Source of the DNA: Candidatus Sulfopaludibacter sp. SbA3
GTDB taxonomy: Bacteria > Acidobacteriota > Terriglobia > Bryobacterales > Bryobacteraceae
Direction: 5' to 3'
DNA length: 5,364 bases
NCBI GenBank assembly: GCA_945900935.1
Contig: CAMDKT010000443.1
Coordinates: forward strand, 1 to 5,364
A program made the position numbers and the translations under genes. The notes beneath the pieces are model-generated. The model saw only the letters and a program-made list of their open reading frames with translations. It made no database searches and was not told the DNA's origin. Shown here piece after piece: positions 1 to 5,364 of the stretch (positions within the stretch are counted from its first letter, which is position 1; each line of letters begins with the position of its first letter).

Positions 1-774
1 TGGATGGACGCGTTCCTGACGGGGATGCCGGGCGAGCCGCATCTTGGTTTAATGTGCGGGAATCTGACGCCGCCGATCGGCGAGCAGCCGGCGCTGTTGA
101 CCCATCGGGACGTTGAGACTTTGTTCCATGAATTTGGGCATTTGCTGCACCACTCGTTGACTCGGGTGCCGGTGAGGGATTTGGCGGGGACGAGCGTGCC
201 GTGGGATTTCGTGGAACTGCCGTCGCAGATTATGGAGAACTGGTGCTGGGAGCGGGAAGCGCTGGACCTGTTTGCGCATCATTACGAGACGGGCGAGGCG
301 ATTCCGGAGGAGCTGTTTGCGAAGATGCGGCGGGCGCGGACGTACCGGGCGGCAAATGCGCAGATGCGGCAGTTGAGTTTTTCGATGGTCGATTTGGCGC
401 TGCATATGCGGTATGACCGGGAGGCGGATGGGGACGTCATAGCCTGGTCGCGGGCGTTACTGCAACCGTATACGGCTGCGACGCTGCCGCCGGACCATGC
501 GATGCTGGCTAGTTTCACCCACCTGTTCTCGGGCCCGGTGGGGTACGCGGCGGGCTACTATTCCTACAAGTGGGCCGAGGTGTTGGACGCCGATGCGTTC
601 AGCCGGTTCCGCAAGGAAGGGGTTTTCAATGCCGAGACGGGCCGGGCGTTCCGGGAGTGCATCCTGGCGAAGGGCGACAGCGAAGATCCGGCGGAGCTTT
701 ACCGGCAGTTTATGGGGCGAAATCCGGACCCGAATGCGCTGCTGATACGGAGCGGCCTGATGGGGGTTCAATAG
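1..774 (+). CDS. prlC: M3-family zinc oligopeptidase, oligopeptidase A-like (5' truncated)
   Basis: This is the C-terminal 257 residues of a thimet-oligopeptidase-family (M3A) zinc metallopeptidase; the frame is open to the left edge, so the start lies outside. Numbering from the first codon in the window, HEFGH at 43-47 supplies two zinc-ligand histidines and catalytic Glu44. Glu72 in VELPSQIMENW, 29 residues after the first histidine, is the third ligand, the spacing known for thimet oligopeptidase. GYAAGYYSY at 181-189 holds the conserved substrate-binding tyrosine region. Remembered E. coli PrlC sequence matches closely across VPWD-VELPSQ, the HYETGE segment and the C-terminal FNxETG and SEDPAELYRQF segments, better than Dcp. 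Family members are about 680 residues, so roughly 60% is missing. Known enzymes are cytosolic, degrade short peptides and help clear cleaved signal peptides. No terminator-like hairpin follows the stop. The family is near certain; PrlC rather than another M3A member is an inference. Confidence 0.93.
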   Translation, partial: WMDAFLTGMPGEPHLGLMCGNLTPPIGEQPALLTHRDVETLFHEFGHLLHHSLTRVPVRDLAGTSVPWDFVELPSQIMENWCWEREALDLFAHHYETGEAIPEELFAKMRRARTYRAANAQMRQLSFSMVDLALHMRYDREADGDVIAWSRALLQPYTAATLPPDHAMLASFTHLFSGPVGYAAGYYSYKWAEVLDADAFSRFRKEGVFNAETGRAFRECILAKGDSEDPAELYRQFMGRNPDPNALLIRSGLMGVQ

Positions 775-870
775 ATGTTACAATTTTTCATAGATTCCGC
801 GGTAAAGAATCCCGTATTCTGCAACCATCCGCAAATCTGAAGCGTCAGTAGAATAGGGATCAGTAGTTCG
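775..870 (+). promoter_or_regulatory. AT-rich intergenic region upstream of tonB
   Basis: This 96-base gap is clearly richer in A/T than the coding sequence around it, as expected for a promoter region. It contains several -10-like boxes: TACAAT at 779-784, TAGATT at 791-796 and TAGAAT at 849-854. A short inverted repeat, AGAAT (806-810) / ATTCT (816-820), lies in the middle. I see no convincing TTGACA-like -35 box at the right distance from any of them, and no terminator for the upstream peptidase gene. Read-through from the peptidase gene into tonB is therefore possible. Confidence 0.4.
849..854 (+). promoter_or_regulatory. Candidate -10 box (TAGAAT) of tonB
   Basis: TAGAAT differs from the TATAAT consensus at one position and ends 16 bases before the tonB ATG. 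The surrounding AGTAGAATA followed by GGGA recurs upstream of aceE (1966-1979), which supports a shared role. No -35 box is visible. If transcription starts about seven bases downstream, the leader would be only around ten bases. The adjacent GGGA (856-859), 11 bases before the ATG, could instead be a weak ribosome binding site; it cannot be both upstream of the transcript and its binding site. Confidence 0.35.
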
Positions 871-1881
871 ATGACGACAACTCCGCTTCCACCCACAAAC
901 GAAAACCGATCGCCCGACCCGCTGGCCGAGGTGGATCACTCCGATTTGCATTTGGTTAGGCTGCTGGCGCCCGAAGTTTCATGGCTTAAGCAGTTTGTGA
1001 CCAACCTCAAGGAGTTTTTCCATCCGGTGGAGTTGCCGCCGCTGGAATTGACGTCCAAGCCGGTGGCGGTGAAGGATATTTGGGGGCAGTCGGCTGGGAA
1101 TGAACGGACGGCGGGCCTTTCGTCGCTGATGGTGCATGGGGGAGTGGTCGGGTTGTTGTTTCTGATCGGATCGAGTGAAACCGTGCAGAAGGTGGTCAAG
1201 GAAGTGGTGCATTTGCAGGCTCCGGACTTGGCACCGTATCAGGCGGCTCCGAAGAAGCAATCGATGGGCGGCGGCGGCGGCGGCGGAAATCTATCACCGC
1301 TGGACGCGAGCAAGGGTAAGCTGCCGAAGATTGCGAAGCAGTTTGTGCCGCCGAGCGCGGTGGTGTTGAACGAAAATCCGAAATTGATCATGGAGCCGTC
1401 GATTGAAGCACCGCCAAACGCGGTGTTGCCGATGGTGGCTTTGAATACGTTGGGCGATCCGATGGGCTTGGGGCGGATTCCTTCGAATGGGCCGGGTTCG
1501 GGTGCTGGCATTGGTTCCGGCAAGGGCGGCGGCGTGGGTTCAGGCAGCGGCCGCGGCGTTGGTCCGGGTTCGGGCGGCGGGATTGGCGGCGGTGCGTATC
1601 GCATTGGCGGCGGCGTGTCGGCACCGTTGGTGCTGGCCAAAGTGGAACCGGAGTATTCCGAAGAAGCGCGGAAGGCCAAGTTCCAGGGTACGGTGATGCT
1701 GTACATCGAAGTGGATGAGAATGGCAAGCCGAAGAATCTGCGGGTGGTGCGTGCGCTGGGCCTTGGATTGGACGAAAAAGCGATTGAAGCTGTCTCCCGG
1801 TGGAAGTTCCGGCCAGGGTTCAAAGATGGCAAAGCGGTTACAGTAGCGGCGACGGTCGAAGTGAATTTCCGGTTGTTGTAG
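871..1881 (+). CDS. tonB: TonB-family energy transducer
   Basis: This 336-residue protein has the TonB plan. Residues 1-81 are a probable cytoplasmic extension with a VKDIWG motif at 67-72. Residues 82-100 form the single membrane anchor. A periplasmic linker of about 150 residues follows, with a seven-glycine run (133-139) and a Gly/Ser-rich stretch (about 207-248). A TonB C-terminal domain occupies about 250-336, including VEPEYSEEARKAKFQGTV and a late WKFRPG motif. Ser85 and His89 reproduce the SxxxH pattern of the E. coli TonB anchor, whose histidine is needed for coupling to ExbB/ExbD. The inferred role is passing proton-motive energy to outer-membrane TonB-dependent transporters, but its partner is unknown because no exbB, exbD or receptor gene lies in the window. 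E. coli TonB is 239 residues with a Pro/Lys/Glu-rich linker, so this protein differs in both ends. An in-frame stop at 838-840 makes the ATG at 871 the natural start. A strong terminator follows directly. Confidence 0.9.
   Translation: MTTTPLPPTNENRSPDPLAEVDHSDLHLVRLLAPEVSWLKQFVTNLKEFFHPVELPPLELTSKPVAVKDIWGQSAGNERTAGLSSLMVHGGVVGLLFLIGSSETVQKVVKEVVHLQAPDLAPYQAAPKKQSMGGGGGGGNLSPLDASKGKLPKIAKQFVPPSAVVLNENPKLIMEPSIEAPPNAVLPMVALNTLGDPMGLGRIPSNGPGSGAGIGSGKGGGVGSGSGRGVGPGSGGGIGGGAYRIGGGVSAPLVLAKVEPEYSEEARKAKFQGTVMLYIEVDENGKPKNLRVVRALGLGLDEKAIEAVSRWKFRPGFKDGKAVTVAATVEVNFRLL
1267..1287 (+). repeat. GGC trinucleotide tract inside tonB
   Basis: Six consecutive GGC codons followed by GGA encode seven glycines (residues 133-139) just after the membrane anchor. 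Slippage here would change linker length in steps of one residue and keep the reading frame, so it is not a phase-variation switch. It is simply a low-complexity part of the linker. Confidence 0.85.
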
Positions 1882-1893
1882 CGTTCCCTCCCG

Positions 1894-1942
1894 CAAAAAC
1901 ACAAAGCCCCATGCCGCAAGTGCATGGGGCTTTGTGTTTTTG
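1894..1942 (+). terminator. Strong intrinsic terminator after tonB, potentially bidirectional
   Basis: The arms 1894-1914 and 1922-1942 are perfectly complementary over 21 base pairs, around a seven-base loop CGCAAGT (1915-1921). The core is AAAGCCCCATGC / GCATGGGGCTTT. The left arm begins with five A and the right arm ends with five T (1937-1941), so the U-tract needed for termination is present on both strands. It starts 13 bases after the tonB stop and should end that transcript. No - strand gene is visible in the window to use the reverse direction. Confidence 0.92.
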
Positions 1943-1950
1943 TCCCCCTT

Positions 1951-1960
1951 CGGGGCCCCG
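1951..1960. repeat. CGGGGCCCCG palindrome upstream of aceE
   Basis: This is a perfect 10-base palindrome centred about 13 bases before the candidate -10 box of aceE, in the interval where RNA polymerase contacts the spacer and -35 region. It could be a protein-binding site or chance in GC-rich DNA. It overlaps a possible short C(UUCG)G hairpin at 1946-1955. No function can be assigned from sequence. Confidence 0.3.
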
Positions 1961-1967
1961 CCAATAG

Positions 1968-1973
1968 TAGAAT
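1968..1973 (+). promoter_or_regulatory. Candidate -10 box (TAGAAT) of aceE
   Basis: The same TAGAAT box as upstream of tonB lies here, within AGTAGAATA (1966-1974) followed by TGGGA. It sits just past the tonB terminator, where a new promoter is needed for aceE. Transcription would start near 1980, giving a leader of about 50 bases to the ATG at 2031. If this is the promoter, the in-frame ATG at 1974, which overlaps the box, cannot be the translation start. No -35 match is visible. Confidence 0.4.
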
Positions 1974-1994
1974 ATGGGAGTACTCATCTACATT

Positions 1995-2012
1995 CCCGCC
2001 TCACCGGGCGGG
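1995..2012 (+). promoter_or_regulatory. Hairpin in the aceE leader
   Basis: CCCGCC (1995-2000) and GGCGGG (2007-2012) form a six base-pair all-GC stem with a six-base loop, ending 18 bases before the aceE ATG. The right arm is the only G-rich stretch near that start, so the fold could hide it. It is too far from the ATG for a normal Shine-Dalgarno site, and it has no U-tract, so it is not a terminator. Confidence 0.3.
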
Positions 2013-2030
2013 GCTACAAACCCGCAAAAA

Positions 2031-4703
2031 ATGCTCAAACTCAAGGTTGAAAACCACGCAGATCTCGATCCGCAAGAAACTGGCGAATGGCTGGAGGCGC
2101 TGGATCAGATTATTGACCAGGCTGGACCGGAACGGGCCAAATTCCTACTCGATGCGTTAGTGCGAAAGGCTGCTGTGAATGGCGTGGAACCGCGATTCGC
2201 AACGATCGGCCCGTACGTCAATTCGATTGCTAAAGAAGAAGAGTTGCCTTATCCCGGAGACTTGGCGATCGAGAAGCGATTGCGGGCGCTGGTGCGCTGG
2301 AACGCGCTGGCGATGGTAGTTCGGGCCAATAAGTACGATGCCGGAATCGGCGGACACATTGCGACGTTTGCGTCGCAAGCGACGTTGATCGAAGTGGCGC
2401 AAAACCATTTCTTCCGCGCGTCGATTCAGGGCCAGGCGGGCGACTTGGTGTACTTCCAGGGGCACGCTTCGCCGGGGCAGTATTCCCGGGCGTTTCTGGA
2501 GGGGCGGCTGAGCGAGACGCATCTGGAAAATTTCCGCCATGAACTGCGGGAGACGCCGGGTTTGAGTTCGTATCCGCATCCGTGGCTGATGCGGGACTTC
2601 TGGCAGTTTCCGACGGTGTCGATGGGGCTGGGGCCGATCAATTCGATTTATCAGGCGCGGTTCATGCGGTATTTGGAGAACCGGTCGCTGATTGCTAAAA
2701 CGGATCGCCGGGTTTGGGCGTATTTGGGCGACGGGGAGATGGACGAGCCGGAGTCCTACGGTGCCATTCGTATTGCGACCAGTGAGAAGCTCGACAATCT
2801 GGTTTGGATTATCAACTGCAACCTGCAGCGGCTGGACGGGCCGGTGCGCGGGAATGGCAGTGTGGTGCGGGAATTGGAAGGGCTGTTCCGCGGGGCGGGC
2901 TGGAATGTAATCAAGCTGCTGTGGGGTTCGGAGTGGGACGTGCTGTTGGAGCGGGACAAGACGGGCCTGCTGGTGCAACGCATGGAAGAGTGCGTGGACG
3001 GAGAGTTCCAGAACTTCAAAGCCAAGGGCGGCGCCTACATCCGGGCGGAGTTCTTCGGCAAGTATCCGGAGTTGCTGGAACTGGTCAAGGACATGAGCGA
3101 CGACGATCTGGGTCGGCTGCGGCGGGGGGGCCATGATCCGCTAAAGATCTATAACGCCTATCATCGCGCGGTGCAGCAGAATGGGAAGCCGACGGTGATC
3201 CTGGCCAAGACCGTTAAGGGTTACGGCATGGGGGACGCGGGCGAGGCGCGGAATTCCACTCATCAACAGAAGAAGCTGGACGAGAGTCAGTTGCTGTACG
3301 TCCGCAACCGGTTCAATGTGCCGATCAGCGATGAACAGGCCATGAAGTGCGGATTCCTGCGGCCCGCCGAGGACACGCCGGAGATGCGGTATCTGCATGC
3401 CCGGAGAGCGGACTTGGGCGGCTACATGCCGTCGCGAACGCCGGCGGCGATTACGATCAAGGCACCGGCTCTCGAGAGTTTCAAAGACGCGCTGGCCGGA
3501 TCGGGCGGGCGTGAATTGTCGACGACGATGGCGTTTGTTCGTATTTTGACGATGCTATTGAAGGACGCCGAAATCGGCAAATACGTGGTGCCGATTATTC
3601 CCGACGAAGCGCGGACGTTTGGAATGGATTCGCTGTTCCGGCAAGTGGGTATTTACGCGGCGCACGGGCAGTTGTACAAGCCGGTGGACGCGGATATGTT
3701 CCTGCATTATCACGAATCGACGAGCGGGCAGATGCTGGAAGAGGGGATTACGGAGGCGGGCTCAATGGGCTCGTTTACGGCGGCGGGAACGGCGTACGCA
3801 AACTACGGCGTGCCGATGATTCCGTTCTACACGTATTACTCGATGTTTGGGTTCCAGCGCGTGGGCGACATGGCCTGGGCGTTTGCGGATTCGCGCGGAA
3901 AAGGCTTCCTGATGGGCGCGACGGCGGGGCGGACGACGCTTTCCGGCGAGGGCTTGCAGCATCAGGATGGGCACAGTTTAGTGCTTTCGAGTACGGTGCC
4001 GACGTGCCGATCCTACGATCCGGCGTTCGCTTATGAGATTGCCGTGATTGTGCAGGACGGCATTAAGCGGATGTATGAGTTGAACGAAGACCGCTTCTAC
4101 TACCTGACGATTTCCAATGACGACTACGCGCATCCGCCGATGCCGGGCGACGTGAGCGAAGGGATTTTGCGCGGCTTGTACAAGTACCGCGCGGCGGACA
4201 ACGGGCCGGCGCAGGTATTGTTGTTGAGCAGCGGCGCGATCTTCAATGAAGCGGCGCGGGCGCAGGAAATGCTGCGCGATAAATATGGCGTGGCGGCGGA
4301 CCTATACAGCGCCACCAGTTACAACGAACTGCGCCGGGATTGCCTGGAAGTGGAGCGTTGGAACCGGCTGCATCCGGCGGAGGCTTTGCGAACTTCGTAT
4401 CTGGATCAGGTGTTGGGCGGGAGTTCGGCGCCGATCATCGCTGCGAGCGATTACATGAAAATCGTGTCCGATCAGATTGCTCCGTGGCTGCCGGGGCGGT
4501 TGACGTCGCTGGGAACCGATGGGTTCGGGCGGAGCGACAACCGGCCGCATTTGCGAAAGCATTTCGAGGTCGATACGGCGGCGATTGTGGCGGCGACGCT
4601 GTCGCGGTTGGCGCGGGATGGGCAATTTGACGCGGCGCGCGCGGCGGCGGCGATTGTTGAGCTGGGGATGAACCCGGAGAGCATCGATCCGGCGCAGGCG
4701 TAA
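2031..4703 (+). CDS. aceE: Pyruvate dehydrogenase E1 component, homodimeric type
   Basis: AceE decarboxylates pyruvate with thiamine diphosphate and passes the acetyl group to the lipoyl domains of E2. The sequence matches remembered E. coli AceE (887 residues) along its whole length; from this ATG it has 890. Residues 10-35 match the family N-terminus. GGH (107-109) and YFQGHASPG (141-149) carry active-site histidines. GDGEMDEPES (233-242) through INCNLQRLDG (261-270) is the Mg/ThDP-binding region. NSTHQQKK (408-415) is the mobile active-site loop. EEGITEAG (570-577) carries the glutamate that activates the thiamine ring, and GLQHQDGHS (641-649) a further histidine motif. The C-terminal domain keeps GTDGFGRSDNR (828-838). 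An in-frame ATG at 1974 would add 19 residues unlike the family and overlaps the candidate -10 box, so 2031 is preferred, though its ribosome binding site is poor. No aceF or lpd gene follows; an SGNH hydrolase gene begins one base after the stop. The protein looks intact and functional. Confidence 0.97.
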   Translation: MLKLKVENHADLDPQETGEWLEALDQIIDQAGPERAKFLLDALVRKAAVNGVEPRFATIGPYVNSIAKEEELPYPGDLAIEKRLRALVRWNALAMVVRANKYDAGIGGHIATFASQATLIEVAQNHFFRASIQGQAGDLVYFQGHASPGQYSRAFLEGRLSETHLENFRHELRETPGLSSYPHPWLMRDFWQFPTVSMGLGPINSIYQARFMRYLENRSLIAKTDRRVWAYLGDGEMDEPESYGAIRIATSEKLDNLVWIINCNLQRLDGPVRGNGSVVRELEGLFRGAGWNVIKLLWGSEWDVLLERDKTGLLVQRMEECVDGEFQNFKAKGGAYIRAEFFGKYPELLELVKDMSDDDLGRLRRGGHDPLKIYNAYHRAVQQNGKPTVILAKTVKGYGMGDAGEARNSTHQQKKLDESQLLYVRNRFNVPISDEQAMKCGFLRPAEDTPEMRYLHARRADLGGYMPSRTPAAITIKAPALESFKDALAGSGGRELSTTMAFVRILTMLLKDAEIGKYVVPIIPDEARTFGMDSLFRQVGIYAAHGQLYKPVDADMFLHYHESTSGQMLEEGITEAGSMGSFTAAGTAYANYGVPMIPFYTYYSMFGFQRVGDMAWAFADSRGKGFLMGATAGRTTLSGEGLQHQDGHSLVLSSTVPTCRSYDPAFAYEIAVIVQDGIKRMYELNEDRFYYLTISNDDYAHPPMPGDVSEGILRGLYKYRAADNGPAQVLLLSSGAIFNEAARAQEMLRDKYGVAADLYSATSYNELRRDCLEVERWNRLHPAEALRTSYLDQVLGGSSAPIIAASDYMKIVSDQIAPWLPGRLTSLGTDGFGRSDNRPHLRKHFEVDTAAIVAATLSRLARDGQFDAARAAAAIVELGMNPESIDPAQA
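4694..4698 (+). promoter_or_regulatory. Probable ribosome binding site for the TTG-started SGNH gene
   Basis: GCAGG inside the last codons of aceE has its AGG at 4696-4698, six bases before the TTG at 4705. It is a partial Shine-Dalgarno match at good spacing. It lies within the aceE coding sequence, so ribosomes finishing aceE would be well placed to reinitiate. Confidence 0.4.
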
Positions 4704-4704
4704 G

Positions 4705-5364
4705 TTGCGACTGGCGGTTTTAGCATTGTCGGTAGCGGCGTTTTCGTCGGAGACGCCGCTGCGGATTTTGTTTCTCGGCAATAGCTACACGTACTACAAC
4801 CACTTGGCGGGACTGGTGGCCGGGATGGCGCACGGTGGCGGCGGGCGAAGGGTGGAAACGGGTTTTGTGGCCAAGGGCGGCGCGAGTCTGGAAGGGCTCT
4901 ATACAGGCACGAACGCATTGGAGGTGTTGCGCGGATCGCGGTGGGATCTAGTGGTGCTGCAGGAACATAGCTCGCTGGGGCTGAGCCAGTTTAACGGGGA
5001 TACCGTGATCAACGATCCGGCGGCCTTTTTTGCGTGGACGCGGATTTGGGATGCGGAAATACGGGCGCAAGGGGCGCGGACGGTGCTTCTGAATACGTGG
5101 GCGCGGAAGGGGCGCGCGGGACAGCAGGCGCATTTGGATTGGGCTTACGCGACGATTGCGCGGGAGTTGGGGGCGGGGCTGATTCCGGCGGGGGCGGCGT
5201 TTGCCGGGGCGTCCAATTTGGAATTGTATCAAGCGGATGGGTCGCATCCTTCGGCGGCGGGGTCGTATTTGGCGGCGTGCGCGGCGGTGGAAATTTTGAC
5301 GGCTGGAGGGTGCGCGGGAGCCCCGGAGGAGATATTGGGAGTTCCGATGGATAACCGTTCCGGG
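4705..5364 (+). CDS. Exported SGNH/GDSL-type hydrolase (3' truncated)
   Basis: This frame is open to the right edge and encodes 220 residues. Residues 1-15 (Arg2, then a hydrophobic run) look like a short signal peptide. ILFLGNSYTYYN (21-32) matches block I of SGNH hydrolases, with Ser27 the predicted nucleophile. KGGAS (57-61) fits the glycine block, and WDLVVLQEHSS (80-90) resembles the strand seen in DUF4886-like members, where the classic block III Asn is not obvious. DGSHPSAAGSYLAA (178-191) supplies the Asp178 and His181 of block V. The likely activity is hydrolysis of an ester, perhaps a carbohydrate or lipid acyl group, outside the cytoplasm; the substrate cannot be told. The frame opens after a TGA at 4669-4671, and TTG at 4705 is the first canonical start codon, one base after the aceE stop. 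The next ATG lies after the catalytic serine. Lack of a terminator suggests co-transcription with aceE. The fold is well supported; the start is less certain. Confidence 0.82.
   Translation, partial: MRLAVLALSVAAFSSETPLRILFLGNSYTYYNHLAGLVAGMAHGGGGRRVETGFVAKGGASLEGLYTGTNALEVLRGSRWDLVVLQEHSSLGLSQFNGDTVINDPAAFFAWTRIWDAEIRAQGARTVLLNTWARKGRAGQQAHLDWAYATIARELGAGLIPAGAAFAGASNLELYQADGSHPSAAGSYLAACAAVEILTAGGCAGAPEEILGVPMDNRSG

Noticed and set aside
806..820. AGAAT-N5-ATTCT inverted repeat as a terminator or operator upstream of tonB
   Set aside because: Five mostly A-T pairs are too weak for a terminator, there is no T-run after it, and the match is short enough to be chance in an AT-rich gap.
1267..1287. 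GGC tract as a phase-variation switch
   Set aside because: The repeat unit is three bases, so slippage cannot change the frame; it only alters the glycine count.
1239..1964. Open frame on the - strand across tonB and the terminator (241 codons)
   Set aside because: Its proline-rich middle is just the reverse complement of the glycine linker codons, and it begins near the terminator with no supporting start signals.
2157..3134. Long open frame on the - strand inside aceE (325 codons)
   Set aside because: It lies wholly opposite a well-conserved aceE segment. Its Arg/Pro/Gln-rich translation resembles no family I know. Such frames arise from GC-rich codon bias.
4302..4918. Two overlapping - strand frames across the aceE/SGNH junction
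   Set aside because: Both are Arg/Pro-rich shadows of the conserved aceE C-terminus and the SGNH start, with no recognisable domain.
5034..5354. Gly-rich + strand frame (106 codons) at the right end
   Set aside because: It overlaps the SGNH hydrolase in another frame, and the hydrolase frame has clear catalytic motifs while this one has only low-complexity Gly/Ala sequence.
1..5364. Mobile element, CRISPR, tRNA/rRNA, toxin-antitoxin or defence genes
   Set aside because: I found no spaced direct repeats, transposase or integrase motifs, tRNA-like folds or matching protein motifs on either strand. The genes are housekeeping or transport/enzyme types in one orientation.

Overview
The window reads as an ordinary chromosomal stretch of a GC-rich Gram-negative bacterium. 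All four protein-coding genes lie on the + strand. The TonB-type energy transducer and the secreted SGNH hydrolase imply an outer membrane. My best guess at lineage is Acidobacteriota, Solibacter/Bryobacter-like. That rests on the style of the TonB protein (long N-terminal extension ending in an Ile-Trp-Gly motif, glycine-rich linker) and on codon composition recalled from memory; no marker gene proves it.

Layout. 1-774 is the C-terminal part of an M3-family oligopeptidase close to E. coli oligopeptidase A (PrlC), with its start outside the window. 775-870 is a short AT-rich gap with -10-like boxes. 871-1881 is a complete TonB-family energy transducer. 1882-2030 is a regulatory gap with a very strong, nearly symmetrical hairpin terminator (1894-1942), a GC palindrome, a -10-like box matching the one upstream of tonB, and a small leader hairpin. 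2031-4703 is a complete homodimeric pyruvate dehydrogenase E1 gene (aceE). 4705-5364 is the start of an exported SGNH/GDSL-type hydrolase. Its only canonical start candidate is a TTG one base after the aceE stop, and the gene runs off the right edge. No stretch over 300 bases lacks a gene.

How the genes relate. There is no obvious single pathway: cytosolic peptide turnover, energy coupling to outer-membrane transport, entry of pyruvate into acetyl-CoA, and an exported esterase-like enzyme. The terminator separates tonB from aceE. The SGNH gene abuts aceE with no terminator between them, so those two probably share a transcript. The E2 (aceF) and E3 (lpd) genes that often follow aceE are not next to it here.

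I found no mobile element, CRISPR array, RNA gene, defence system or clear new system. The points most worth checking are the TTG-started SGNH gene coupled to aceE, the true aceE start, the motif shared upstream of tonB and aceE, and the structured aceE leader.
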